Shown: in pieces, positions 32,470-44,761 of the stretch
How the letters are laid out: every line of letters begins with the position of its first letter
How positions within the stretch are numbered: position 1 is the first letter of the stretch
Source: Pagrus major
Taxonomy: Eukaryota; Chordata; Actinopteri; Spariformes; Sparidae
Direction of reading: 5' to 3'
NCBI RefSeq assembly: GCF_040436345.1
Contig: NC_133230.1
Location: forward strand, 22,082,197-22,146,196
DNA length: 64,000 bases
The notes under the pieces: generated by a model
Database searches by the model: none
What the model saw: the letters and a program-made list of their open reading frames with translations, nothing else
Told to the model about the DNA's origin: nothing
Position numbers and translations under genes: made by a program

Positions 32470-32745
32470 TCTGGTTAGGTTTAGGCACATAAACCACTTA
32501 CTTAGGGATAGGAAAACATCAGGCTTTGGCCTAAAAAACATGTTTTGTCCCCACAAACACGGTTGAAGATGGCCCAGCTTCCCGTAAAAAATTCTGTTTT
32601 GTATCGCCATAAACAAGGCTAGAAAGGGTCCCGAGGTCTCCTTAAAAATATCCTGTGGTGTCATGCTCACAATGTTGAAACGCTGTGGTACCTCATAAAA
32701 AATATCCAGTAGTTTCACACTTGGTATGGACGTACTCTTCGTACT
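32470..32745 (-). repeat. Transposon-like repeat with internal units, copy 2
   Basis: The minus strand shows gatatttttta/tatgag units, gtgtttgtggggaca, aaaacatg and finally gtgcctaaacctaacc, the block order of 4230-4455. Confidence 0.6.
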
Positions 32746-34397
32746 AGAATACATGATAAATATGCTAAAATATAAACATAGGATAACAAATGATATACCT
32801 TAGACAAGTGTGTCTACATTTGACAACTTTAGCATAAATATAATTACATACTGTATATCCATAGAATGTATATTATACAATAGGAGGAATATACACTATA
32901 AATACAGCAAAATAATAAAATAAACAAAGGATAACACACTATAGACATGAGACAAGTGTGCAAAGTTGTTCAATAAATTCAATAAGGTAGAGAAAGTTTG
33001 AATTTTTCCTTAAATCACATGTGACTGCCTGCCAACAAGCCTTCAGACCGCATGAGACAGCTGGCTTCATCAAGGAGTCAGTGCAAGAGTCGGCCTGCAG
33101 TCGACCATGAAGCGGAAAGTCAAAAAGAAAATAACCAGAAAAGAAACAACAGCCTCTTGATTGCTTTGTCCTTCACAATCACTCCCTTTTCACCTGTACT
33201 TTAGGAGTGACTGTGCATGAAAATAAAACACAAAGAAGCAATAAAGATGGCATACAAACAACTTGAATAAAGCATCCTGTTTGATCAAGATTTAATCCCG
33301 TCTGTCTTTCTTTCTGTCTGTCTATCTGTCCTGGCCTCTTCCAGCTGAGGTTTTGATTAAAGCTCCCGTTAGCTTGACTGTTGTCTGTCAGGAAAGGTAA
33401 ATAATGCATCTGTGGTTACCTTGGAAATATGACTAAACACACAGAATCTGGGAGAAATAATAGCCTGGGAAGCTGTATTTCATTGTTTGTCATTTTACTC
33501 CAGTAAAATAAACATTAATTTACCTTATATAGATTTCACATTTTCCATATCATTTATATTATCAGTTCACCAGATAATTATATCAGTCATCCTATGGATC
33601 AAAGGAGCTAAATGAGAGCTGTTGCCAGGTAGACAGGTTTCAGCCCAGACCAACTCCACCCGGGGGTTTCTACACGTTACGTAAGCCCACGCCTATTTGT
33701 GACCTCAGCAGTTTGTCACTCTGCCTTCCTCTGTGACTGACAGCTACAGCAAGACGGGAATTGAGCAAGCACAAAGGTCAGACTGAGAAGGTTTAAGTTG
33801 TGTAAGAGAAAGAAAAAGCTTACAAAAAGTTGACGTTTGAGTCACTGTGCACCGAAGTGAAGTGCTCTACACATGTAGGACAGTTAGATAGTTTGTTTAA
33901 TGTACATACAAGGTTCATCTGTCATATTCTACTAGCGGCAAATAAAACTGACAGAATCTGGTGATCGCCTGAATTTCCCCACCAAAACTCCCTTTAAAAG
34001 GACAAAAACCTAGTTGAGAAGATTTGAAAATTAATGTTTTTCGGAGCACTTTCAAGGTTAAATATATGAAATTTTGATCATGAATATAGCAGAAAACAAC
34101 AGAAAATGACTAGGAAGAAACTTTTTCAGATTATAGCTAATCAGTACACTTAAATATGTTTCTGAAATCATTTGAGAAGAGAAATTTGCTATGCAGTAAC
34201 AGAATCTTGATACATATTTGATCAGCACAGTTTGATCTGAGTTTGGTGAGCTGCGTTTTAAAGCAAAATGCAAAATAGTGGCCGTCTGGTTACAAACCTT
34301 GTCATATTTTAGCTTAACAGGACACTAAAATATTGTCCTGAAGACATTTTAATTTGATAGGCCACAGAATTGAATTGTATCTGATCATTACGGCTCA

Positions 34398-34404
34398 GTG
34401 TGTG

Positions 34405-34437
<33 letters not shown>
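34398..34437 (+). repeat. (GT)n microsatellite
   Basis: About 18 GT units with one interruption. Confidence 0.97.
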
Positions 34438-34438
<1 letters not shown>

Positions 34439-34659
34439 CAAAATGTTTTTCTGTTTGAGTGACATTTGCGAAAAACAGGAACCAGCTGTTAAATTAGTCT
34501 TTTTTTTAACTGAACTATATTTGTGAGCCTTTTGTAAAGATTTAGGTCTTTAGTTTAGAAATGTAAGATGCTTGGGGCTGAGAGCCACAGTAGGGCAGTT
34601 AGAAAGTACCGAGGGACAATTCAACAGATTTTTGGTTTCGGTCTTTTTGTATGAGAAGT

Positions 34660-34930
34660 TCTCAGTACTAATGGGTCGGACCAGGTCCATCTTCAAACTT
34701 GGCCTTCATTTTGATCTTAACTACACATCTGTAAAGTTTCATCACAGAATCTTGCACAGTTGTGGCACTATCACGTTTCCACAATCTTTCCACAAACAGA
34801 CAGACATATAAACACCTGTCAAAGTTCCCACTACAATACCTGTGCCCAGGAATATATAAATGAATGTGGGTTAGTGGTATAAAGTGAGGGGGGCCACCTC
34901 CTTACGTCTGGGCCCCTTGCTCGGACTACA
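34660..34930 (+). repeat. Interspersed repeat family B, fragment 2
   Basis: Shares ggccttcattttgatct, taactacac and gggggccacc with 12145-12270, in a different order, so it may be more than one insertion. Confidence 0.5.
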
Positions 34931-35559
34931 CCCCTCTGCAAAATTGCTTCTTTTGTTTAGTGGTAAAAAAAAGTGTCTACAGGACCACATTTTTCCATGA
35001 TGACACACACTCACAGAGGCACGCACTTACACACATTACCAGCCCACGCTGTCACAGCTCGTAAAAATGCAGAAAAATGCCAACCCCCATTCTTAAAAAT
35101 CAAAACTTCTGGCATAGCAGTGAAACTCAAACCTTGTCTGCTCACCTATTGCCAAAAGGTTTCAGGTAGAATTACAGGTGTCCCAGTGGGGACATTCCAG
35201 AGTGGAAACTGATCCTTCTCAGGATGTACAGCGGCCATTTTTATCCCCTACACACAGTGGGACAGCACAGCCCATCACTGAGATACTCAATAAGGATCTC
35301 AATAAGAGTTTAAAAATACAGTCCTGACACAGACTATATCTCGAGTTTTTGGGACAATAGCAGTGTGTTGCAGGCAAACTACATCAGCTACACACACAAT
35401 ATTTGTCCGAGGGATCAATGACTTGCTGGTTTGGCTTTTTTCATTTGATCTGTTGAGAAATTATAAAAATGTCTGCAGAGAGTCCCTAGAATAAAAACTT
35501 CAGAAAAGATCTATCTGAAGGAAATAGGTGCCACACCCGCCTTCAGTTACCTGCAGCGC

Positions 35560-35830
35560 GTGAAAGAAAGGTGTGATTGGACGAACATCACCATGGCAAT
35601 GCGATGACGTCTTCATCCCTTGCTCTAATTGGAGGAAACCCCGTGGCCCCATCCGCTGCAGCGTTCCGGTCCGTCAAACTATCCCGAAGGCCCGCCTCTT
35701 TCCCCCGCGCTAAACAACTATTGGTTTCCACTGGTTAATCTTCCTGTCGATCAATTGAGATTACGATTTATGATTGGAGAGTCGATATACAGAAGGACCG
35801 CCCTATTTTAGCACTGAACAGTGGTATTTT
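35560..35830 (+). promoter_or_regulatory. Promoter region of the 14-3-3 gene
   Basis: GC-richer sequence with a CRE-like tgacgtc (35605-35611) and several inverted CCAAT boxes (attgg near 35576, 35627, 35720 and 35773). There is no clear TATA. CRE and CCAAT are common in housekeeping-type promoters; the transcription start is inferred to lie near 35830. Confidence 0.55.
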
Positions 35831-35910
35831 CGCTGCTACTACCTTTCTTTGCCTTTCGGACCAACCTCTCAAACCGGATCAATTTGAGGAGCAAATTTGG
35901 ACCTCAGTAG
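35830..35910 (+). other. Probable non-coding first exon of the 14-3-3 gene
   Basis: Placed by the promoter motifs upstream and a candidate donor (ctcagtag|gttaga) at 35911. 14-3-3 genes commonly have a non-coding first exon. The position is a guess within tens of bases. Confidence 0.35.
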
Positions 35911-36587
35911 GTTAGAAACCATTATCAATTATTTCATTGTTTCCTTTTCAATAATATGCTTGCTGGTTGGTCGTTAAACTGACACATAGAGACGCGTTTA
36001 GTGTTTTGTGTGAGTATTGCTAATGTGACATTTTTTCATTGAAAGGAGTGGCCGATGTAGCTAACGGCAGCTAGCTTTAGCTAACTCGCTGGCGAGTCGC
36101 TCCAGACAGCTTTGTGGCGGGTTGCCGTGCAAAATGGGCTTGTCAGTACGGCTCTGCTTCCGATTTTCGCTGTCAGCCGCAGATTTTAGAGACAGTTTTT
36201 AAAGATAGAGTCTGCTCGTTGTTTTACACCGCAGGTTATCGTAAAGTCTGTAAGTGAATGCGGGCTGGTAATTTTTAACCCATTTTTTTTTAACCCAGTT
36301 TGAACGCGTCTGAAAACGGGTTTGTCCGGTTAAATGATTTTAAGGAGTGACAATATCTAACATGTAATAGTGCCATTTGTCAGCTCGTGCCAAGCGGATG
36401 CATGTTCGTTCGTGTCATGAGCATGATCGGCGGGCTATTCTGCCCTCCGGTTACATACAGTTTTATCGACACCTACTAATTTTATCAACCTTTTTTCGCA
36501 GCTTGTAACGTTACTGTGGGGAGGAACAGCATCCTTGACCGTCACATACCCCCCGGATCTTTGATATCATCGAAAAATATATAAACT

Positions 36588-36920
36588 ATGGAGGATAGAG
36601 GTGATCTTATTCAGATGGCCAAGCTGTCGGAGCAGGCTGAGCGCTACGAGGACATGGCATCATACATGAAGTCGGTCACAAAGATGGACCAGGACCTGTC
36701 AAACGAGGAGAGAAACCTGCTGTCCGTCGCCTACAAGAACGTGGTTGGGGCGAGGCGGTCCGCATGGAGGGTGCTGAGCAGTATGTGTGCGAAGGCCGAG
36801 CAAGACAATGCAGGCGAACAGGAATCCAAGGATGAACCCGCAGAGAGGAAGAGGAAAATGATGAAGGAGTATAGGGAGAAGGTGGAGGGGGAGCTGCGAG
36901 ATATCTGCAATGACGTTTTG
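36588..36920 (+). CDS. 14-3-3 coding exon 1 (helices A-D)
   Basis: 111 codons, [13 protein letters not shown] to ICNDVL, then a GTAAGG donor. Contains K50 and R57 of the phosphate pocket and the 12-residue insertion rich in E/Q/K around residues 70-88. The ATG has A at -3 and G at +4. Confidence 0.95.
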
Positions 36921-39900
36921 GTAAGGTGTCCAATTATTCTCCAGGATTTATGTGAGATGAAGAGCAGCCTCTTGAATAGGTAGCACAGCTATATTGTTTC
37001 ACTGCATGATTATAATTTAAACAAGTTCAGAGATCCCTAGAACTGCAGTATTTGTTCATTAATACTCCTCCACCTCTCTCGAGGCAAGTAGTGAAGAGTT
37101 GAAGTATCCTCTGTCAGTCTTCATGACACATCTGTACCCATAACATTTAATGTGACATGTCATTATATAGTACAATGATGTGTGGAATCTGCCCTGTTTC
37201 CTGTGAGCTCCTCTGTTATGTATAAATATGGCCTCTAACGCTGGAGAGGACAAGGAAGTATTATGTAGTCCTCCCACTGTTCCTGCCTTTTTTGGAATCT
37301 GGATTTAGAACAATAGGCTTGAAACCTTGTGAGGGCGTGAACTGACAAAAGGTCATAGTGACTACACCAGCAAGGTGTGTCTGAATGGGTGGAGGGCGAT
37401 CTCAGGGAAGATTCACTGTATACCCTGTGCTCTGTGACGCTTTACTATGATCTGTATCCACGCAGTCCCATCTGGCAGATAAAAGACTAATGTGGTTAAC
37501 CAAGTGCAAGAATTTACATGCATAAGTGACTCATGCCCTCTCTAAATCCCAGTTTGCACAGATCACTTTCACCTCTTGTTTAATCTAATGCAACAGCACA
37601 GATTGGTGCTTTACATTATTTCTAGCCTGCCTTGATAATGGATTAGTGGAGATCTGGGTGGAAGCTTAGCTGCAAGATAATTTCCCAGAGCTGCCTTTAA
37701 AGTCTTACAAATGCACTGCAAAGCCACAGGAGCAATTCATTTTTTAACCAGCTCGCTGTGTGTATTCCTGAGAATATGCATTTGCACATCTGTGACTCAG
37801 CTTGCCATGTCTCTGCTCCTGAGTGTTGACTGAGGGTGTGTCAGTCCTCATGCCATAACTTGTCTGCAGAAACCTGTCAGGTTACTTATGCACACACAAA
37901 GGCAGAAGCGCAGAGACCGCGGTAGATAAGTACGCATCTAGTATGCCCTTCTGTCTTGATTTCCTGCACAGTAGAGTGTGAAACCAGGACTGACTTGCAT
38001 CTCAGTTGAATGGAGGTCTCAGTTGGGAGAGAGATTTGGTTTTGGGTTAAAAATAAGTCACCTATGAGATTTGTGTAGATTCAAAGGGGGAACTTTTTGG
38101 GGGGTGGGGGTAGTGGAGAGAACATGACTGCAAGTCGTGTATATTTTGCATACATTTTTAATTGCATGCTTGGCATGTTGCTTTTGAACATCCCCAGTAA
38201 CAGTTCAACATTAAAACTACCCATATCGGAAATTTCTCTTATGTGATTAATATCATTAGTCCTTCATGTGGCATTTCTGAAGTATACCCAGTGCAGTCAA
38301 TGACGGGTGGGCGGGGCACCTTATGCATTTTTTTTTCTAAATAATTAAAACTTAAACTCTTTCTCAGTGTAGGCTTAATTAAAACGCTACAGTAGTATAA
38401 TAGCTAACAAATAATGCAAGATGTTACAGTGTAATGTTTTGTGTTGTGTTGTGTTATTTTCAGAGTGAATATAGTACCTCAAATTTATATTTAAGAACAG
38501 TACTTGAAAATGGTCGCTTCCACCACTGGACCAAGGAAAAATGTTATTCTTTCTAAAGAATGGTTCGTAGAATATTCTGAATGCTGGATATCAAGCTGAG
38601 ATGACCACACCGAAATAACTTTATTATAGAAGCCGTAGTATGCTCATTTTTAAGAACATTAGAGAACATCACCATTATCTCTGATTTTGAAAAAACAAGA
38701 ACCACCTCATAGCTAATTGTAGTGTTTGTAATTGAATTGATAATGAGGTTAAGTCCATGCTTGGAAAAAAATATATAAATTCCTTACATGTAAAGGCACT
38801 TGCACACACATAACTCAGTCAGGCTTCAATCCAACATTACAGGTTGTGCTTTCTTGTGAGCACTGATGACTGAGTTCTGTGTGAAAGCACCAAGAGTGAG
38901 GCCACTCTTGTCTATTGTGTCGAGCATGAAGTCAAAGAGGAATGTTTAGCACTTCAGACATGCATGTGTTTCGGCCGAGCCTATCTTTGTACCAGTAAAT
39001 GACTGTGGAGTGGCTGCTGGGCTGGGTTTGGCTCGGGCACTGGTAGTTTCTTTCTCCAGGGCTTTAGATGGGAAAGCTCTGTTTTTCTGTTTCATTAACC
39101 TTTTTTTTACGTAAAGTTTCTTTCTAAGTTGGAGGCAAAGAGTATCCTCTTTCTCCATTCTCTACACCGTGTAACCTCTTGATCAGGACCGTCATTAGGG
39201 TTGAGTTGTTCGCAAGCCTTGCCATTCTAAATGAACGGTTAATTTGCTCTCTAAATCGGTTAACTTGAGCATAAGCCGTGGTTTCACTGACACAGATTAG
39301 CCCTGGTAATCTTTCCATGTCCATGGAAATACGGATGACTTAGCCTGGAGAGTAATCACAGTGTGTGATTTGTAATACTTGTTTTATACCTTTGCTGTAT
39401 TACCACTTATAACCTACCTAATATTATTACTATATTGCTGTTATATAGTAAACAGCTATTTGTAGCTTTTAGGATGTAGTCACTAAAAGCAGCAGTTTGC
39501 ATTTTTAGTTTCAAAGCGCAGATTCAATTTTGTTAACAATTTTAATCTTTAAGGTGTTAATAATAAATATTTATTATTTATCCATCTTATTAAACAAGTA
39601 AGTAAGTAACGTAATATTAGACTGCAAATTAAAAGTTATTTTACCTGCGATAGACTGAAGTTTGTTCAATCTTTACTGTGAATGGACCTATGATTTGGAG
39701 TGTGACCCTTTTTACCCTGGATTTTGCTAATGGAACATTTATGGTTAAATTTAAGACCTCAAACTTTGCTATACAGTGCTAACGGGAGGAGAGTGCTTCA
39801 TGAAAGAATGTGGGGCAGAAGACAGTTGGGGACACACTAGACGCCTGGCCTGGTTGTAGACAATTTTGGAGCAACATTAGCAGCAACTGACAGATGGCAA

Positions 39901-42900
39901 AAATGTTTCTTCAAAATGAGCTGAGCAGCTATGAAGCGCAAAGGGGGTTATGCTTTTTGGTAGATGGAGGCTAATGGGACACTTGTGATGGGTATTCAGT
40001 GTTGGGCCATGCATGTGTTTATTTTTTGGATGTGTTTATTCTCACACCTTAATTTGTGCCCAATTTAGCACAGTTAGTGACTATTTTGTAAATATAGTGT
40101 GACTGCAGTGAATGATTCTGTTTAAGATTTGGCTCTTCTTCTGTCAGTTTTGTTGTAGTTTGGTTGATGGTTGTGAAGAGTCATACTCCATTTGCATCCG
40201 GTTGAATTGATCTGACATTTTCTTTCTTCACAGTTGCTGCTGGATGATCATTTAATTAAAAACTGCGAAGTTAAAGGAGATGAAGCTGCTGAGAGCAAAG
40301 TCTTCTATCTTAAGATGAAGGGGGACTACTATAGATACCTTGCTGAGGTTGCCTCAGGAGACGCCAAATCGGGTGAGTTTACATTTGTACTCCATTTGTA
40401 TTAAACACGCTCTTGATTCCATTTTTTAACAGCAGGTGAGAAAGTGGAGGAAGCGTGTTGTTATTTATGTAGGCTATTGAAACCAATGTGATATTGAATG
40501 ACATAGCAACAACCAGTTGCACTTAGAAGCTTGTACGAAACATTATTTCGGGGAAATTAACATTATATTGGGGAAATTAAGATGTTGGTGTTTTGAGGGT
40601 GTCCCAAAGGGGAGATGTAGGTTTCTATGGGAAAACATGAGGAAAGGCAAGGGCAGATTGTCAACTAGTCAATCGATCTCGTTTGGCTGCGTTCTTTCAG
40701 ATGGATAAAAAAAATAAAAGTAAAAAATGCTCAAATTGGTCACCAAATATACTTGGGTGGCCATTAATATACCTGGGAGGCTCGCCCAAGTAAAGCCCAT
40801 GTGTGGGTCTGGCACATAAATGCTTGTAAAACCACAGAGTGGTTGTTTATATACTTCTATAGATTTTAGTGTAGTAAAACTGTAAAATTGTGTAGCTGCA
40901 AGTGGACTTGTATCTCAACCTTGGCATATATCGCATATGCATTAACTATTATATTTTATGTGATTCCTTTCTCTGTCTCCAGACGCCATTACGCGGTCAG
41001 AGGAGGCATACACTGCAGCATCTAAATGCAGCTGTGAAAAAATGCCACCCACACATCCTATCCGCTTGGGCTTGGCACTTAACTTCTCTGTCTTCCACTA
41101 CGAGATCCGGAACTGCCCAGGTGCAGCCTGCAAATTGGCTAAAACGGTATGCAAAAAATGTTACAAAAATCTGTCTCTTTGCTGTCTTCTCAGTGATTCT
41201 ATGTGGCAAGTGTTAAACCTTTTTTGTTTCTTACAGGCATTTGATGAAGCCATTGCAGAGCTGGACCAGCTTAGTGAGGATTCCTACAAAGACAGCACTC
41301 TCATCATGCAGCTCCTCAGAGACAACCTGACAGTGAGTGTTTGCTCTCACATGGCACAAAAATCCACTTCACTGTGTAACAAAAATGTTATGCTTGGCTT
41401 GTTGTCTGTTGTATATTGCCAGTATTCTTCAAACAACCTACTTTGTTGAAAAAGCCACACTGGATGGCAAGGCCAAAAGCCTGTTGTCATTGTAAAGGGT
41501 GAGATGTGATTAAACATACAAATGGGCTTAACGGCCAAAAAGGCAATCATGAGGCTGCATGCAGTAATGCAAAACCTGGTAATATAATCTGTAATACCAA
41601 ATGGTTTTGGAAGACATTTTGTCACACTTGGCCCAGGCAACTAACACACACAGCCCCGCTCCACAGGCACACCACACCATTGGGTCATAAAAGGTGGACG
41701 AAATTGACAAAAATGTTCCGTACCATTTGTGAGAGGGCAAGTAGGATTAATCATAGTGGATATAATGTTGGTGCATTTTATGTTTTATTGCTGTTTAAAT
41801 GTGTTACTTCTTGCATAAACTTTGATTAGGCCTTGTTGGGGCTGAATAGCGTTTTAAAAGAATTTGACTTCGATACCGATTCCTGAATGATACTTTTTTC
41901 AACACCAATTGTATAAAATCCGTTTTAAAAAAAGATTACATTACACGTACATGTTGTGAGTACCGTCTTTTTCCTGCATGCCTCGAGTCAGCCAATCACC
42001 AGCTCTTATTAGATCTTGGAACAACAAGCATACTGTATGCCTATTGGCTCGCTGACATTGATGAGACAACTGTATGAGACACTCACCCGAAACAGAGTTT
42101 ACTTGTCCCAGCAAGCATTAATGACGAGCTGCATAGCGTCCACTGTTAGCGCCAGGGTTATATAAAAATAACAGACTATGGAATCGCTGACGTCAGTACA
42201 ATTTCTGGAGAGTCAGACAATCAAGATTGGCACTTGATACCAATATTGGGTCAAAAGTGTCCCATCTCTACTTGCAAACAAAAAATACAAATCGTGGTTG
42301 AAAAGGGGGCCAAATCCTCGCGCTTCAGCACCACATAAAGGGTACGTCGTAGTAGGGAAATTTCACTAAGGCTAACATTACGCAGCATCTCAAAAAATAG
42401 GTGTTTTCATATCAAAATACTTTGTCTATGTCGTGATGGAAACGTTTGAAAATGCACCTTGAAAGTGCTTGACTATGAAGAAGGTGTAGAAACCTTGATA
42501 GTAGCTGCTGACCCGTTCATTAAGTAGGCGGCTGCTGCTGTGGGCAAAACCTAACTAAAAGACAAAATTGGATTATTCCCCAGTTCCGCTGTATACGCAT
42601 ATATACTTTAGATTTAACCTGGTTCACTTTGACACCCATTATTGTGTAAAAGAGCCAGAAAGGGATGTTCACGTCTCTAAACACCTGGCCAATCATCTGG
42701 CTGTGATTATCAGAGTGCCTGTTTCAGAAAGTCACTGCCTATTCTGCCATCACAAAGTTGGTTACAAATAGTGTTTGAGAATCTAGCCAACACTTAGTTT
42801 GAAGTATACCGAGTTCCTTCCCTCTTCATTGTCCAGGGACCAAACTTCGTTGTTGGCAGAATTAAAAAGAAAAGTGTGTGTGTTAAACTTAATACGGTAA

Positions 42901-43134
42901 TTTCAATGTAAAGCCATGTTGATATCTGCAAGGAAGAAGGGAAGAAGGTGACTGGTTTAATGAACTTTAGGCTTCAAAATTCAGAAGGGGTGAAGGAGTC
43001 TTGATATTTCACTGCGTTCAACTGTATTTTAAACAAATGTATGTTTCTCTTCTCAGTTATGGACATCGGACCACGCTGGCGAGGAGGGTGAGGGTGAGGG
43101 TGGAGAAGGAGGAGAAGAGCAGCAAGAGCAGTAA
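36588..43134 (+). CDS. Divergent 14-3-3 protein at the YWHAQ position (complete, 269 aa)
   Basis: 14-3-3 proteins are cytosolic dimers that bind phosphoserine/threonine peptides. Coding exons: 36588-36920, 40234-40372, 40983-41146, 41237-41332 and 43057-43134, all in phase. Exon 2 begins at 36502 after ttttttcgcag. The nine-helix fold is recognisable: AEQ-type start, [59 protein letters not shown] and [19 protein letters not shown]. The phosphate-binding residues are kept: K50, R57, R145, Y146; groove N191 is present. Oddities: 24 residues longer than human theta (1 at the N-terminus, 12 after helix C, 5 before ESKVF, 6 in the tail), the near-invariant SSIEQK replaced by SSMCAK, and an acidic tail [18 protein letters not shown]. 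Synteny suggests a ywhaq copy, but several residues look sigma-like, so I give no symbol. Confidence 0.92.
36921..40233 (+). other. First coding-region intron of the 14-3-3 gene
   Basis: 3.3 kb, AT-rich, with the end of a CAGTGGTGGAA-family repeat near 38500-38535 (agtacttgaaa, ccaccactg). No other feature recognised. Confidence 0.6.
40234..40372 (+). CDS. 14-3-3 coding exon 2
   Basis: Starts [20 protein letters not shown] and ends ASGDAKS; includes R145 and Y146. The five-residue loop insertion lies before ESKVF. Confidence 0.95.
40983..41146 (+). CDS. 14-3-3 coding exon 3
   Basis: Begins [19 protein letters not shown], then [20 protein letters not shown], ending ACKLAKT. Four cysteines (C173, C175, C202, C207) fall in this exon. 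Confidence 0.95.
41237..41332 (+). CDS. 14-3-3 coding exon 4
   Basis: [20 protein letters not shown] then [12 protein letters not shown], close to the family consensus; GTGAGT donor. Confidence 0.97.
41828..42275 (+). repeat. Degenerate hAT/MITE-like element in a 14-3-3 intron
   Basis: Starts ttggggctgaatagcgtttt, holds gacttcgataccgattcct and ends ccaatattgggtcaaaagtg then tcccat. The block order fits a dispersed fish non-autonomous element. Termini are degraded. Confidence 0.45.
43057..43134 (+). CDS. 14-3-3 coding exon 5 (C-terminal tail and stop)
   Basis: [15 protein letters not shown] followed by Gly/Glu/Gln and TAA. The Glu/Gly tail is longer than in theta. Confidence 0.95.
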   Translation, partial: LWTSDHAGEEGEGEGGEGGEEQQEQ

Positions 43135-44115
43135 AAAACAGAAGTCCTCAATGTTGGGGTCATCTCCAAAAACGACAAAAAGAAAAAAAAAAAACTAAAC
43201 TTTTTTTACACATCCTTCATTCCTTATTTCTCCACTCAAACATTCTACCAATGAAACCCATTGCTGAAAAGAGTTGTGTAAGGAAATAAAAAATAATCAG
43301 GCTTTTCACAATGCAGATTTAGAGAACAACTGGTGAAAAGAGAAACCCTCCATTCCCATGATTTGTGTTTGTCCTGGCCCTCCCATTTGTGCAGTTTCAG
43401 CTGTAGAAAAGTAATTGATAGCTTGACATGGTATCAGACTCCTAGCTAAAGTCAACAACTGGAAGCCTAAAATTCTATCAATTGAGATTTTTTTTTCTAA
43501 TAAATGTTAAGATATAAGAATATAACATAGTTTCCCCCATACTTTTTTTTTTAGTGTCTATCTCTACACAGTTACATGGTACGGTCACAGCAGCTGGAGT
43601 CCAACTTAAAACGGATTCAATTTTCATACTGCAGGGAAAGCTAGTGCACTTTTACATGCTGGCAACAAATACTATAATACAGCCAAGTAGTGCCAACTGG
43701 TTAAATCCTCACTTTTTGCCCTGGTTATGAAGCCACTCTTTCACTGAAGCATGCCTGTTTGAGGAGGAGGGGTTGGGTGGGTGGTGGGGCTTATCTGACC
43801 AAATGCAGGGACCTTTTTTAATGGGAAGGTGACAATTGTCATGCATGTCTCTTGAGATATTACACTGGAATGGGAACAAATGCTGTAACACACACAAGTC
43901 CAAGTGTCAAGTTTAGTCATTTTTCAATGCAGGTTTGTACACATCCTACAAGAGGGTGATTTGTTAGTCTGTCCAGTGATTGTCATTAGAGATTTGGACC
44001 ACTATTATTTTGTCATTCATTCAATTGTAGTCCCCAAAAGCCTTGTGGAACTGTTGGAATCCCTATGTATCAGCTATGTTAACATGAATAAATCATTTTA
44101 TAAACCAACTCCAAG
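43135..44115 (+). other. 3' UTR of the 14-3-3 gene
   Basis: AT-rich, no ORF of note. AATAAA at 44087-44092 is followed by a T/G-rich stretch (ctctgtttcttttattt), which makes the end near 44110 plausible. An earlier AATAAA near 43284 could give a short form. Confidence 0.6.
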
Positions 44116-44735
44116 CTGGCCTCTGTTTCTTTTATTTGCCTAATAATGTACTTGGATGTTTGTACATTTCCTGTATCTATTGTTGCTGAGCACAATAATT
44201 GGCTTGATGGTCAAATAACTTGTATTTTTCATTTAACTCTATAAACGTATTAAATGATTTTGGGCGATATCATTCCGCTAATGCATTTGAGTTTTTCTGG
44301 TTTGTTTCATTGAAAAAATGGAAAATGAACAATTGTTATATTTACTACTCTCTCCCTAAACTAAACTGGAATTGCAAGAAGACAGTTCATAGCAGTTATT
44401 CCCAATGATGGGAGCATCTTGGAATATTTAAAACAGAAAATAAAGGGAAAAAAAAATTCTATACAGAAATAATATGATGTGTTTAAGTCAATATTTTTGG
44501 TTGTACATTAGTGTTGGGACGAAAGTACATTTATCCACGATTTTATAAGCAAACATACGTTTCTAGATAGACGTATTATAAAAGACTGCACTACCTGTAG
44601 TGGCCATTCCTCCATACTCAAAGAAATATGGAATCAAAGGGCCACTGATGCATCGGAGAAATTAAACACATGCAGGCAACTGTCCAAGTGTCCATACATA
44701 ACTTCAAGTTTTTCTTGAGATCAATTTATCCTTGG
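44116..44735. other. Gap between the 14-3-3 and adam17 genes, left part
   Basis: AT-rich. gtgttgggacgaaagtac near 44513 resembles a repeat terminus. No gene seen. Confidence 0.5.
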
Positions 44736-44761
44736 CAGTGGTGGAAAGTACTTCAGTACAT

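Larger units (their letters stand above)
25141..35560. other. Intergenic right part, upstream of the 14-3-3 gene: no gene seen
   Basis: AT-rich sequence with repeats at 25144-25300, 27000-27347, 28930-29001, 29853-29907, 30040-30175, 32470-32745, 34398-34437 and 34660-34930. The remaining ORFs are under 125 codons, lack conserved peptides and mostly follow repeats. In mammals TAF1B lies between YWHAQ and GRHL1; I recognised no TAF1B exon here. Confidence 0.55.
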
